From positions 1 through 64,000 of the forward strand of contig OMXV01000034.1 in NCBI GenBank assembly GCA_900315075.1: a stretch of 64,000 nucleotides of DNA, read 5' to 3'. The notes under the pieces were generated by a model. That model was not told the DNA's origin. It did not search any database and saw only the letters and a list, made by a program, of their open reading frames with translations. The stretch is from an uncultured Prevotellaceae bacterium (GTDB taxonomy: Bacteria > Bacteroidota > Bacteroidia > Bacteroidales > Bacteroidaceae). Positions 17,701 through 26,820 of this stretch are shown piece by piece (the stretch's first letter is position 1; every line of letters starts with the position of its first letter). The position numbers and the translations under genes were made by a program.

Positions 17701-20700
17701 TAGGCAGCAACTTCTCCCTGCGTGCTAACATCACGCTCAAACCAGAGTATGAAGGGCGCGTGACGGCCGCACAATTGGTGGTTGACCTACCCTCCATCAC
17801 CGCCATCGTGCCAGGCTCGGCCATGACCGGGCAGCGCGTGGTGCAGTTCACCCAGCAGGACAACCGCATCACCATCCCCATCGCTATTGCAGAATTGGGC
17901 GAGACCACACGCTTCGCCGTGCAGACACTCGGCGAGGGCGACTTGCAACCCACGGCATGGATGCTGCTCACCATCGACGGACAGCAGGTGCGACAGCCAC
18001 TTGGCACCGCCTACCTGCATGTCAGCGGCGTAGATATCAGCGTACCCGAGGAGGTGGCCGAACTGCGTGTTCCCATCAATGGATATGCCCCGGCACTGAG
18101 CCTTGTCACCGTATTCGCCGATGACATCGAGATTGGACATGCCATGGCCAACACGGATGGCTTCTGGAATGTCGATTGTATGTTGCCGGAGAACACGCCT
18201 GTACTGGCGCACTTCTCCGTACGGGCACGCTTCGAGACAACTTCTGGAGCCATCGCCTACACCCAGGCACGCGAACTGTCCTACGATCCCGATGCCATCT
18301 TTGCAGAGCACGTCTATATGTTCTGTAGTTCACCCTATGTCATCGACGGGAGATACATCGACTTCGACTTCACCTCTTCGGAAAGAAAGCAGGAGACACT
18401 TACGCTGCGACTGCACATGTATCAGACTTACAACTGGACATTCCACACCAAACTCAACACCACCGACACCACACGCATCGAGAGTGTCAACCTCATTGCG
18501 AAGTTAGAAAGTGGAGATATCGTCCTGCTGCCGGCCACATACGACGGCAGTCTTGGGATGTGGACTTCCCATACAGCCGACATTGCGACGGAGATGTACG
18601 GTGGAACCACCCCCGTGGCAGTGGCGGTGGATATCCATCTGAAAAACATGAAGTACAAGGTAGATAGCGAACTCTTGAGTATCGTGAACAATATGCTGCC
18701 CAATATGCAGAGTTCGCTCCAAGAGACCTTGGATTTGATTGACAGTTATTTCGACCAGTTTACTGAAGAAACCGACCCGGAACGGCTTAACCAACTCTTC
18801 GCAGAGTTCAACGAAATTTTCGGCATCGACCCCGACATGGAAATTTTGCCAGAGTGGCAAAACCTCACCGACGAGCAGTTCATCGCCAAGGTGCATGAAT
18901 TGGCCGAGAACTTCTCCTTCGACCGTGAGGGCTTCCTCAGTGCCAATATGTATGACCTGCAGATGGACGGCATCACCATAGAACATGCCACCGGGCTCTC
19001 AGGCGCAGCACTGATGGAAGAGGGCTACGATGAGATACCCACTACCGACGGCAAGAATGTCTATCTCTATAGTGACGATGTGAAACTGATTATCGTCGAT
19101 TTTGCCAACGATATGAAGGTCACCTGTGACCTGACTGCTGAAATGCCAACCATGGCTAATGGGTGGAATGGCTACACTTTCGATGACTTATTGAAGAATC
19201 TGTCGGACATCAATAACAACTTCGACAAGGTGAAATGGGTGATCGAACTGATTCAGAATTCATGCATGGCCATGATTAAGGGCATGAAAATCGAGGAAAA
19301 CATCGTCATGTGTGAGAATGCCATTAGAATCTACGAACAAGCCAAAAATGAGGGAAGAATGGTGGATGAGGCAAAGAGAGAACTCGCACGTGTCACAGGC
19401 AACAAAGCATTCTGGGAAGGACTACAAAATTGGTCGAATACTTTGAAGGATGAAGGTCCCAATGTCAGCACCGCCCTCGCCGCATTCACCAAAGGCGACG
19501 GTCCATTGGCCAAAGCCATGACATTTGTCTCATGTACTGTAAAAGTGGTGGAGAAAGCCTTGGCATGGGCTGCCATCATCTGTGATATTGCCGAGGCTGT
19601 TGAGAAGTTACAGGGAGTCATTAAAATTCACAATGAGGTGCCCAATCCCTGTGAGGATGATGCCGCCAATGCAGAACGTATCCGCAAAGACATTGTTGGT
19701 TACGGTGTAGGGACAGGAATACTTTATACCGCTGTCGTGGCTTTGGATGCTGTCGCCTTGGTGGATACAAATACAGGACTACTTGCCGCAGTTGGGTCGG
19801 GAGGCACTTCGCTTGTTATGTCTGTTATCGGCTGTGGACTCGTTATTGTCAAAACCCTCTTGATGGAGACGTATGCCAAGGACTACAAACAGCGTATCAA
19901 TAACTGGGAGCAGGAAATCTTCCTCTTGGAGTGCGACCGCGAGAAGCCCGACTTCGACCCGGAGCATCCCTACTGGAAAAAGCGCATAGAAGCACTGAAG
20001 AGATACAACCTAAGTGTGGTACACGACCCGTCGGGCTTCGTCTATGAGGCAGTGACCGACAACCGCGTGCAGGGTGCCACCGCTTCCATCTTCTATGAAG
20101 GTGACATCGAGGATGTCTATGGCGACGTCCACCGTGGACCCATCCTGTGGGATGCCGAGAACTATGGTCAGGTGAACCCGCAGATGACCAACGCCGAGGG
20201 TCGTTACAACTGGGATGTGCCGCAGGGACTGTGGCAAGTGAAGATTGAGAAGAATGGCTATGAGACAGCCTTCAGCGAGTGGCTGCCCGTGCCGCCACCA
20301 CAACTCGACGTGAACATCGGCATCCGCCAACTTGCACAACCTACAGTGAAGAAAGCCATCGCCTACGAGGATGGCATCGAAGTGGAGTTCAGCAAGTATA
20401 TGCGTCCGGAGACACTCCATGGCGCCCATATCTGGCTGACACGCGACGGCAAGCTGTTGCACTCAAATCCCTGGCCGCTGAACACCTCGAAAAACTGGGA
20501 GGGTGATGCATCATATGTCTCACGCATACTGGTACACCCCGACGAGGGTCTGAAAGCCGGCGACAAGGTGACGCTCACCGTGCGCCGCGAGGTAGAGAGC
20601 TATGCCGGTGTGCAGATGGCCAACGACTTCCAGCAGGAGTTTGTGGTGACAAGCCGTGTGCGTCAGATTGCTACAGATTCGATTCTCGAAGTACCCAAGG

Positions 20701-21347
20701 GCGGCGTGAGACAGTTCCGCGTGGTGGCCTATCCCGCCTCGGCAGCAGTAGGTAAACGCGTTGTGGCTACCTTCCAACACGACTTCATGGCTACCGTCTC
20801 TGAGACTGCCACCTTCGACGAGAAGGGTGTTGCTACGCTCACCATCCACGGACTCAGTGGCGGTTCCGGCTGTATCAGTCTCGCTATGGAGGAGGACGAG
20901 AAGGTGAAGACTGATGCCACCGTCGTTGTGCTCGACCCGAACGCCATCCCCGTGGCTACACCGATGGCATCGCGCATCAGCGGAACGGGTGTGCTGCCCG
21001 GCGACCTGCTCGAACTGTGGTGCGATACCGAGGGTGCCACCATTTGGTACACCACCGATGGCTCATGTCCTTGCGACGAGAACGGCACACGCCGACAATA
21101 CACCGAGCCAATCGTGCTCAACCCACCTGTTACCATCCGTGCACAGGCTGTGAAGGGCGACCAGCCGGAGAGCCGTGTAGTGAACTTCCACTATGACCTT
21201 TGGACGGGTGTCCGCAACACCAATGCCACCAGCCCCACTATCGAGGGTTACTACGACACCGACGGCCGCCGCCTCAATCATCTGCAGCGTGGCGTGAATG
21301 TGGTGAGAATGAGCGACGGAACCACCCACAAGGTGGTGGTGAAGTAA
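14742..21347 (+). CDS. Giant multidomain secreted protein (2201 aa)
   Basis: The signal peptide (residues 1-22) ends TAAAQ. Two small modules ending YTMPDADVEVEVW and YIMPDHDVTLYF follow, then a short BspA-like leucine-rich piece near 425-490. Next come several carboxypeptidase-regulatory-like beta modules, for example around VVDGQVTDDSGRRIGGAY (near 680). About residues 1300-1740 are predominantly helical and include a long hydrophobic, glycine-rich stretch (about 1645-1715, around GYGVGTGILYTAVVALDAVA). After that comes another regulatory-like domain with WDVPQGLWQVKIEKNGYE (near 1825), an Ig-like region, a chitobiase C-terminal-type repeat with ATIWYTTDG (near 2100), and a tail GYYDTDGRRL...HKVVVK like a degenerate sorting domain. 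A cell-surface or secreted role is likely; the specific function is unknown. The helical insert is unusual for an adhesin. Confidence 0.75.
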   Translation: MNNTIRYTALLVLLLFALTAAAQQNHTITCKVMPDNVREAILASNNNVQSLLVYEANADGTHGNILGGFSVGDNQQLTVPAGKQIVLSHAFGGQWNVEKWKANGQELGGSVVEYKGKNKFGYYDDFFYEVTYTMPDADVEVEVWLYYEPSLPNDPGDGTHCLNFVTNCGDNMKFNCQYLSKNTTTVQSDDRYFYVTGGDSIGIVVESKTGWRPRRVEADGAVVYEGDGMYGEMYNDVNGYQFENYYYYLLYIMPDHDVTLYFYGEFRPDNPDHEGNTDLPHIPASNGWDAATGEVTITNLVTYDETNNNYLSSVIDAMKALMEHKHFTAADVKSVVMACDMTPEGWSNASEQICWLFTSSLPTYNLERIDLSRTWDWGSPGKVWIDYQQVPIPFKDGTPSGEGTVAYLFKTYNSGDVSSLQHLILPSCITGFVGNEVFLNLEKLKALTLFSTTPPKVDDDTLDPLPLTMTLYVPAASVELYKEHPYWSRFFDIRPIDDSQITDLTVYLPSDYPDGRYEDMSIVLRNASGEIQRYIVDDRSDYTFRNLPRGSQYSIDLLTTQDVKIATADSVFTFQRYVATGFDQVTPLHNLTLTVKADGRDVTEQCGITWTTAEGSQLGTDKTLKWQPAGTTVGYDVSISSSLASTFFQPLHTTFTVGNVADQVTVNLQRPTLTVVDGQVTDDSGRRIGGAYVTFTLPINDDVCRTYTTVTDGSGNFSLEAVQGAGVLTVSNPRYITWRGNTTLPLADPQATHVELREITGPVVHYEMPFTESVMEGEVGNVLPTYNDMDNVDVQVYNLTTGQTLENISVQYPQIVLVEGASASDHLRLTATSRKNAFKAVETTMTLDSEGNGNATLPLTAWGGLSLKMEQTDNVAVTTNIYDANGELYATYAMSNADITVEDMPDGDYTVTMMTSTSLLGRMSRLTHYTEIGLTEGTDYVKQKASVKSGIIKKVTFPTVPVLDETRFYYTDIQNTVFYANKSEVGLGSNFSLRANITLKPEYEGRVTAAQLVVDLPSITAIVPGSAMTGQRVVQFTQQDNRITIPIAIAELGETTRFAVQTLGEGDLQPTAWMLLTIDGQQVRQPLGTAYLHVSGVDISVPEEVAELRVPINGYAPALSLVTVFADDIEIGHAMANTDGFWNVDCMLPENTPVLAHFSVRARFETTSGAIAYTQARELSYDPDAIFAEHVYMFCSSPYVIDGRYIDFDFTSSERKQETLTLRLHMYQTYNWTFHTKLNTTDTTRIESVNLIAKLESGDIVLLPATYDGSLGMWTSHTADIATEMYGGTTPVAVAVDIHLKNMKYKVDSELLSIVNNMLPNMQSSLQETLDLIDSYFDQFTEETDPERLNQLFAEFNEIFGIDPDMEILPEWQNLTDEQFIAKVHELAENFSFDREGFLSANMYDLQMDGITIEHATGLSGAALMEEGYDEIPTTDGKNVYLYSDDVKLIIVDFANDMKVTCDLTAEMPTMANGWNGYTFDDLLKNLSDINNNFDKVKWVIELIQNSCMAMIKGMKIEENIVMCENAIRIYEQAKNEGRMVDEAKRELARVTGNKAFWEGLQNWSNTLKDEGPNVSTALAAFTKGDGPLAKAMTFVSCTVKVVEKALAWAAIICDIAEAVEKLQGVIKIHNEVPNPCEDDAANAERIRKDIVGYGVGTGILYTAVVALDAVALVDTNTGLLAAVGSGGTSLVMSVIGCGLVIVKTLLMETYAKDYKQRINNWEQEIFLLECDREKPDFDPEHPYWKKRIEALKRYNLSVVHDPSGFVYEAVTDNRVQGATASIFYEGDIEDVYGDVHRGPILWDAENYGQVNPQMTNAEGRYNWDVPQGLWQVKIEKNGYETAFSEWLPVPPPQLDVNIGIRQLAQPTVKKAIAYEDGIEVEFSKYMRPETLHGAHIWLTRDGKLLHSNPWPLNTSKNWEGDASYVSRILVHPDEGLKAGDKVTLTVRREVESYAGVQMANDFQQEFVVTSRVRQIATDSILEVPKGGVRQFRVVAYPASAAVGKRVVATFQHDFMATVSETATFDEKGVATLTIHGLSGGSGCISLAMEEDEKVKTDATVVVLDPNAIPVATPMASRISGTGVLPGDLLELWCDTEGATIWYTTDGSCPCDENGTRRQYTEPIVLNPPVTIRAQAVKGDQPESRVVNFHYDLWTGVRNTNATSPTIEGYYDTDGRRLNHLQRGVNVVRMSDGTTHKVVVK

Positions 21348-21352
21348 ACTCT

Positions 21353-21381
21353 GTAAGGACACACCCCGTGTATGTCAGAAA
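21353..21381. repeat. REP-like copy, degenerate
   Basis: This is an imperfect copy of the REP-like hairpin (GGACACACCCCGTGTATGTC) directly after the 2201-aa gene. It may also serve as a transcript-end hairpin, although no T run follows. Confidence 0.5.
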
Positions 21382-21438
21382 AGAAAATCATCAAATAGGC
21401 TGGCTAATTCAGGAAAAATCTCTAAATTTGCCGAGCCT

Positions 21439-23043
21439 ATGAGATTCCACTTGCTACATACCCAAATGTCATTACCCCATCGGATGAACCATCCGATGGG
21501 GTATGTGGTGTCTTCATGTTGCGAATTGGCTGCCAATGAGTTGCAGAAGGAGATACTGACACATGCCGACTGGATTGAGGAGGCGGAAAAAGGAAAAATG
21601 TTCGGTGTCTTGGTGGTGGAGAATGCCGAGCGACAGACAGGTTTCCTGGCAGCATACTCAGGACTGCTCTGTGGGCGTGCCGACTGGGACTATTTCGTGC
21701 CGGCAGTTTTCGACTACCTGCAGCCCGATGGCTATTTCAAACAAGAGGAGACTCGCATCAGCGACATCAACCACCAGGTGATGGCCATCGAACAGTCGCA
21801 GCAGCTGAAAGCGGCAGAAAAGGCTTTGACAGATGCCCGTGAGGCGATGGACACAGAAATTACGGCATATAAAGCAGAAATGGATGCCGCCAAACGTCGT
21901 CGAGATGCCATGCGACAGACTTCCGCAGATGTTGATGAAGAAGCGTTGATTCGTGAGAGTCAGTTTATGAAAGCCGAACTGCGCCGACTGAGAAAGCGAC
22001 ATACTGAGAGGGTGGGGGAGTGCGAACAACTGTTGAAAGCATTGCATGAAAAGGTCAACACACTCCGCCGTGAAAGGCATCAGCGCTCGGATGCCCTCCA
22101 ACGATGGCTCTTCCAGCAATTTGTGATGATGAATGCCAAGGGTGAGCAGCGCAATCTCCTAAACATCTTTGAGGAATATACCGATGGTCTGCCACCGGCA
22201 GGGGCAGGGGAATGTTGTGCCCCACGCTTATTGCAGTATGCCTATACGCACCATTTGCGGCCTGTGAGCATCGCTGAGTTTTGGTGGGGGCAGTCGCCAG
22301 TGGGGGAAGTGAGAAGACATCTGACGTATTATCCTGCCTGTCGGGGAAAATGCCTGCCCATCCTGACCTTCATGTTGCAAGGTATTGATGTGGAACCTAT
22401 CCATCAAGAGAAACCCCTCGATGCCACGCCCGACATCGTGTATGAGGATGAGTGGCTCATGGTGGTGAACAAACCGGCGGGGATGCTCTCCGTACCGGGG
22501 AAGGTGGAGGCAACTTCGGTTTGGTCGTTCGCTCGTGAGCACTGTCCAGAGGCTGAGGGTCCGATGATTGTCCATCGGTTGGACATGGCCACATCGGGGT
22601 TGATGGTGGTGGCAAAGACCAAGGAGGTGCACCGCCTGTTGCAAGAGCAATTTTTGCGTCGTGAAGTGCAGAAGACGTATTTTGCGGTGCTTGATGGTCG
22701 GGTGGCGGATGTTATCCCCCAAAAAGGCACCATCTCATTACCGCTGCGGCCTGACTTCGACGATCGTCCCCGACAAGTGGTGGACCCTAAGCATGGCAAG
22801 CGGGCAGTGACGGAGTATGAACTTGTCGGTGAGGATGAGCATGGTAGAACCATCGTTCGGTTGCATCCTCTCACGGGTAGGACACACCAACTACGCGTGC
22901 ATTGCGCCCATCCCCAGGGTCTCAACTGTCCCATCCTTGGCGACACCCTTTATGGTCATCCCGCCGACCGCCTGCATCTGCATGCCGCCGAAATAACGTT
23001 CCTCCATCCAATCACGGATAGGTTGTTGAAAATTGAAGAGTAG
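21439..23043 (+). CDS. RluA-family pseudouridine synthase with N-terminal extension
   Basis: The 534-aa protein converts uridine to pseudouridine in RNA. The C-terminal half (about 330-534) is a standard RluA catalytic domain: YEDEWLMVVNKPAGMLSVPG, then HRLDMATSGLMVVA with the catalytic Asp at 382, and RTHQLRVHCAHPQG near the end. The first 330 residues are an extension: about 20-110 is globular, about 110-225 is a Glu/Lys/Arg-rich coiled coil, and the rest links to the enzyme. Similar long RluA proteins occur in Bacteroidota, so the extension is not necessarily unusual. The rRNA or tRNA target cannot be told from sequence. Confidence 0.88.
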   Translation: MRFHLLHTQMSLPHRMNHPMGYVVSSCCELAANELQKEILTHADWIEEAEKGKMFGVLVVENAERQTGFLAAYSGLLCGRADWDYFVPAVFDYLQPDGYFKQEETRISDINHQVMAIEQSQQLKAAEKALTDAREAMDTEITAYKAEMDAAKRRRDAMRQTSADVDEEALIRESQFMKAELRRLRKRHTERVGECEQLLKALHEKVNTLRRERHQRSDALQRWLFQQFVMMNAKGEQRNLLNIFEEYTDGLPPAGAGECCAPRLLQYAYTHHLRPVSIAEFWWGQSPVGEVRRHLTYYPACRGKCLPILTFMLQGIDVEPIHQEKPLDATPDIVYEDEWLMVVNKPAGMLSVPGKVEATSVWSFAREHCPEAEGPMIVHRLDMATSGLMVVAKTKEVHRLLQEQFLRREVQKTYFAVLDGRVADVIPQKGTISLPLRPDFDDRPRQVVDPKHGKRAVTEYELVGEDEHGRTIVRLHPLTGRTHQLRVHCAHPQGLNCPILGDTLYGHPADRLHLHAAEITFLHPITDRLLKIEE

Positions 23044-23511
23044 TTAAAGGGTAGTTAAAAGGGAGTTAAAGGGTAGTTAAAGGGTAGTTAAAGGGACATT
23101 ACTATTGAAAATTGAAGATTGAGGATTGAAGATTGAGGATTGAAGATTGAGGATTGAAGATTGAAGATTGAAAATTGGTTAAAGGGTCAATACCATAGCA
23201 GCTGGAGGGGTAGTTTCTCCGCATGTGACGGTTTTGCCGTCACCTCTGCCATCCCTTTCGAGAGCAGAAACTAAAAACTCCTGACTAAATAAACCTCTCC
23301 CCTCTATAAAATCACAAATTAGAGAATTTAAGAATTGCCAAATAAATTCTATAATTCTCTAATTCGTGATAAAAATAGATCTTGCTCGCGGACATACACG
23401 GGGTATGTCCCTACGGATTTCGTGATAATAGCTTGGTAATCTCTTACCTCTCACCCCTAATATGGTTGACAAGTTATAAGATACTCCTAACTTCTAACTC
23501 CTAACTAATTA
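23044..23511. repeat. Intergenic repeat cluster
   Basis: No gene is visible. It contains an 11-bp tandem repeat (GGTAGTTAAAG type, about 23041-23095), a heptamer array of GATTGAA / GATTGAG (about 23107-23177), a perfect hairpin GTGACGGTTTTGCCGTCAC (23225-23243), a REP-like copy (23392-23415), and a short CTCTTACCTC heptamer piece near 23441-23460. The order of 11-bp repeat then hairpin copies that at 10.4-10.6 kb. Confidence 0.75.
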
Positions 23512-25536
23512 TCACCAAATATGTGCTCTTTTCTTCTTCGGGAGGAAGAGTTTGTTGCCTTTTTTCACCTTGAAAGCATCATACCAGGCATCGATATGCG
23601 GCAGGGCAGCATTGACGCGGGCGATGTTGGGAGAGTGAACATCCACGGTGATGAGCATTTCCATATATTCTGGTCGCATGTTGGAAGCCCACACACGAGC
23701 CCAAGAAAGGAAGAAACGCTGCTCGGAAGTAAAGCCGTCTTTCACACCTAAAGGATTCTTTTGCATGGCGTTTTGTAGGGCCCGGAAGGCAATGTTGATA
23801 CCGCCGTTGTCGCCGATGTTCTCACCGAGTGTCTGTTTGCCGTTGATGGTTTTGCCTGAGACGATTTCCACTTTGTCGAAATAATCCTCAAGCAGTTTGG
23901 TACGTGCCTCGTAGTTTTTCTTGTCTTGTTCCGTCCACCAGTTCTTTTGGTTGCCAGTTTTGTCAAACTGCGAACCCTGGTCATCGAAGCCGTGGCTCAT
24001 TTCATGACCGATGACACCACCGATGGCACCATAGTTGGCAGCATCGTCAGCATTGGGGTCGAAGAATGGTGGCTGGAGGATGGCAGCGGGGAAGCAAATC
24101 TCGTTGGTGGTGGGATTGTAATAAGCGTTGACGGTCTGCGGTGTCATCAGCCATTCGCTCTTGTCAACGGGTTTGTTGACTTTGCGGTTCAGCTCGTCTT
24201 GGAGGAGGAAAGCAGAAATCTGTCCGAGGTTTTCATAGAGTGAGAGGTTGTCATCCACTTGCAATCCGCTATAGTCTTTCCATTTGTCGGGATAGCCGAT
24301 TTTCACGATGAAGTTGTTCAGTTTATCTTGTGCCTGCACCTTGGTTTCAGGACTCATCCATGTTGCCTCGTCAATGCGCTGTGAGAGTGCCTTCTGGAGA
24401 TTCGATACCAGTTCGAGCATACGTTGTTTGCTGCTCTCGGGGAAATGTTTCTCGACGTAGAGTTTGCCCACGGCCTCGCCCAACACGCCGCTGACCAGCG
24501 ATACAGCACGTTTCCAGCGGGGACGGTCTTGCTGTACACCGCTCATGACAGTTCTGAGTTTGAAAGCCTCGGCGCGGAAGTTATCGCTCAGTTGGCTTGC
24601 AGCGCCGCTGATGACCTTGATTTCTGCGTAAGCCTTCAGGTCATCGAGTGATGTCTCGGCAAGGATTTTCTCCACCTCGTGGATGGGTTCTGGCTGTCCT
24701 ACATCTACAGCGTCGAATGGTGGAAATCCTGTGGAGAGGAAGATGTTGCCCCAGTCGATACCAGGGAAGTCGGTCACCAGTTGGTTGTAGGTCATTTTGT
24801 GGTAGTTGGCGTCGATGTCGCGCAGTTGAACCTGGCTATAGCTGGCTTTTGCGATACGCGTTTCGATGTCCATGACGGCCTTCATTTTCTTCTCGGCAGT
24901 GGCCTCATCGTTGCCCACCATCGTGTAGAGGTTTTTAATCATTGTCTTGTATGCCTCACGCACGCGGGTGGTTTGTTCGTCGTCGTTCAGATAGTAGTCA
25001 CGGGTGCCCAAGCCCAGTCCACCTTGGCTGATGCCCACGATGTTCATGTCGGCATTGCGCATGTCGGCACCTACGCCGATGCCAAACATCATGGTGTTCT
25101 CGCCCATGCGGTCGATTTGTGCGGTGACAAGTTGGTATTCGCGGCGGTCGCGGATGGCGGCAATGCGATCAAGTGTCGGCTTGATTGGTTGCCATCCCTC
25201 ACGATTGAGTCGCACGCTGTCCATCATCAGATTATAGAGCGAACCGATTTTCTGTCCTAAAGTTCCTTTCTGCTGTGGACTGTTGGCATACTGGAGTATC
25301 AAATCCTGTATGTCTTTCTGACTCTTTTCATACAGGTCGGTGAATGCACCGTTGTCGGTATGCTCATCGTCGAGAGGATTGTTCTTGAGCCAGCCGCCGG
25401 CGGCATAGTGATAGAAATCGTCGCCAGGGCGCACGCTGGTGTCCAAGTTCTGTGGGTCGATGCCCGATGTGAGTGACTGTGCGAATGTCATACTCCCTGT
25501 GAGCAACAGGGCTGCAAACAATAGGATTTTCTTCAT
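23512..25536 (-). CDS. pepO: M13-family zinc metallopeptidase (PepO/neprilysin type)
   Basis: The 674-aa protein is a secreted or periplasmic endopeptidase of the neprilysin family, acting on peptides. The signal peptide is at residues 1-20 (ending MTFAQ). The zinc motif HEMSH (about residues 508-512) sits in GGVIGHEMSHGFDDQGSQFD, and the third-ligand region reads GENIGDNGGINIAF. The end, LFLPKKKRAHIW, corresponds to the usual conserved M13 C-terminus with its terminal Trp. Length fits the family. The ATG at 25536 is preferred over that at 25542 because it gives the compact basic start MKKILLF; both are possible. A TACTTTTG box lies about 32 bp upstream. Confidence 0.93.
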   Translation of the reverse strand: MKKILLFAALLLTGSMTFAQSLTSGIDPQNLDTSVRPGDDFYHYAAGGWLKNNPLDDEHTDNGAFTDLYEKSQKDIQDLILQYANSPQQKGTLGQKIGSLYNLMMDSVRLNREGWQPIKPTLDRIAAIRDRREYQLVTAQIDRMGENTMMFGIGVGADMRNADMNIVGISQGGLGLGTRDYYLNDDEQTTRVREAYKTMIKNLYTMVGNDEATAEKKMKAVMDIETRIAKASYSQVQLRDIDANYHKMTYNQLVTDFPGIDWGNIFLSTGFPPFDAVDVGQPEPIHEVEKILAETSLDDLKAYAEIKVISGAASQLSDNFRAEAFKLRTVMSGVQQDRPRWKRAVSLVSGVLGEAVGKLYVEKHFPESSKQRMLELVSNLQKALSQRIDEATWMSPETKVQAQDKLNNFIVKIGYPDKWKDYSGLQVDDNLSLYENLGQISAFLLQDELNRKVNKPVDKSEWLMTPQTVNAYYNPTTNEICFPAAILQPPFFDPNADDAANYGAIGGVIGHEMSHGFDDQGSQFDKTGNQKNWWTEQDKKNYEARTKLLEDYFDKVEIVSGKTINGKQTLGENIGDNGGINIAFRALQNAMQKNPLGVKDGFTSEQRFFLSWARVWASNMRPEYMEMLITVDVHSPNIARVNAALPHIDAWYDAFKVKKGNKLFLPKKKRAHIW

Positions 25537-25567
25537 TGTCAAGGTGTATTATTTATAAATATTTTTG

Positions 25568-25601
25568 CAAAAGTATATCAATAATTCGAAATCAGAGCAA
25601 A
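25568..25601 (-). promoter_or_regulatory. Promoter of the M13 peptidase gene
   Basis: On the minus strand the -7 box TACTTTTG is at 25568-25575 and a TTTG at 25598-25601, with 22-nt spacing. The box is about 32 bp upstream of the start codon. Confidence 0.45.
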
Positions 25602-25652
25602 ATAATGGAATAAAATAATAATATGAGAGATATTTTTAGTATGTTTGCAGTT

Positions 25653-25684
25653 TGTAGGAACATACCCCGTGTATGTCCCTACAA
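25653..25684. repeat. REP-like hairpin copy
   Basis: The sequence TTTGTAGGAACATAC...GTATGTCCCTACAAA forms a near-perfect inverted repeat with one mismatch and has the same core as the copy at 132-170. It lies between the divergent M13 peptidase and glycerophosphotransferase-like genes and extends the reading frame upstream of the latter. Confidence 0.7.
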
Positions 25685-25737
25685 AACTAATACCTTGTCA
25701 ACTTGTCAACTCGTTTACTTGTCAACTATATATATCA

Positions 25738-26820
25738 ATGCGCTTCCTCTTTTTTGCTGAACTATCATACGCTTATTCCATCCTGCGGCCGTTGCAACGT
25801 GAGATACGGCGGCGGGGGGATGAGGTGGCGTGGCTGTTGTTGCCCACGTGTCCCGACCGGCTGGATCCTGATGAGAAGCGGGTGGGCTCGTTGCGCGAGG
25901 CTATCGACTATGCGCCCACGGCCATCTTTGCACCGGGGAATTTCATCTATTATTTCCTGCCGGGCATCAAGGTAAAAGTTTTTCATGGCTATCCCATCAA
26001 CAAGCGCAATTATGAGGTCGATAACCATTTCCGTCTACGGGGGTGGTTTGATATGCTATGCACGGCGGGCGACTCCGCCTACCTGCCTTTTAAGGCGTTG
26101 AGCGAAAAGCATCCTTATTTCAAGGTTTATAAAACGGGCTGGGCGAAAATGGACGACTTTTTCCCACTGCGGAGTGGGGGAGACGGTCGGATTGCAAATC
26201 CGACTGGACGAGACAGCATCGACAGTTCGCACCGTCCTACCATCCTCTATGGTTCGACGTTCACCCAAAGTCTTACCTCGGCATACGTGATGCCCGATGT
26301 GATAGAGAAAATCGCAAAGGAGAAAGACTGGGACTGGCTGCTGACGCTCCATCCTAAACTGAATGACCCAGAATTACTTGAACGTTATCACCGATTGGCA
26401 GACGAACATGATAATATCACCTTCAAATCGTCTGTCACCGTGGAGGATATGCTTTCCACTGATGCCATGCTGTGCGACTCGTCGAGTATCATCCTCGAAT
26501 ATATGATGTTGCAAAAACCTGTGGTCACCTACCGCAATTCACAGCCAGGCGACCACCTTATTAATATAATAGAACCCGACAAGGTGGTGGGTGCTCTCGA
26601 AAAGGCTCTCACACGGCCACCAGAACTGATGGAGGCCATCGATCGGTTGACGGCATACCATGAGGCGTTCCGTGATGGTCACAACTGCCGCCGCATCCTT
26701 GATGCCGTCGATGACTTCATCGCCAACCACCAAGGCCGTCTCGCCCCCAAACCCAAAAACTTCTCCCGAAAATTAATCCAGCGCTGGCAGTGCCTAACCA
26801 ATCACAACCACGAAAAATAA
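25738..26820 (+). CDS. CDP-glycerol glycerophosphotransferase-like protein
   Basis: The 360-aa protein resembles the C-terminal domain of CDP-glycerol:poly(glycerophosphate) glycerophosphotransferases, a GT-B-fold group that adds polyol phosphates to surface polymers. Supporting segments are VKVFHGYPINKRNY, TILYGSTFTQSLTS, DWDWLLTLHPKLND, and SSSIILEYMMLQKPVVTYRN, where the acceptor/nucleotide-binding glutamate normally lies. The start MRFLFFAELSYAY at 25738 was chosen; upstream frame is REP-like repeat and CTTGTCAA tandem sequence. No signal or membrane segment. It stands alone, with no capsule or teichoic-type genes nearby, so its polymer is unknown. Confidence 0.8.
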   Translation: MRFLFFAELSYAYSILRPLQREIRRRGDEVAWLLLPTCPDRLDPDEKRVGSLREAIDYAPTAIFAPGNFIYYFLPGIKVKVFHGYPINKRNYEVDNHFRLRGWFDMLCTAGDSAYLPFKALSEKHPYFKVYKTGWAKMDDFFPLRSGGDGRIANPTGRDSIDSSHRPTILYGSTFTQSLTSAYVMPDVIEKIAKEKDWDWLLTLHPKLNDPELLERYHRLADEHDNITFKSSVTVEDMLSTDAMLCDSSSIILEYMMLQKPVVTYRNSQPGDHLINIIEPDKVVGALEKALTRPPELMEAIDRLTAYHEAFRDGHNCRRILDAVDDFIANHQGRLAPKPKNFSRKLIQRWQCLTNHNHEK

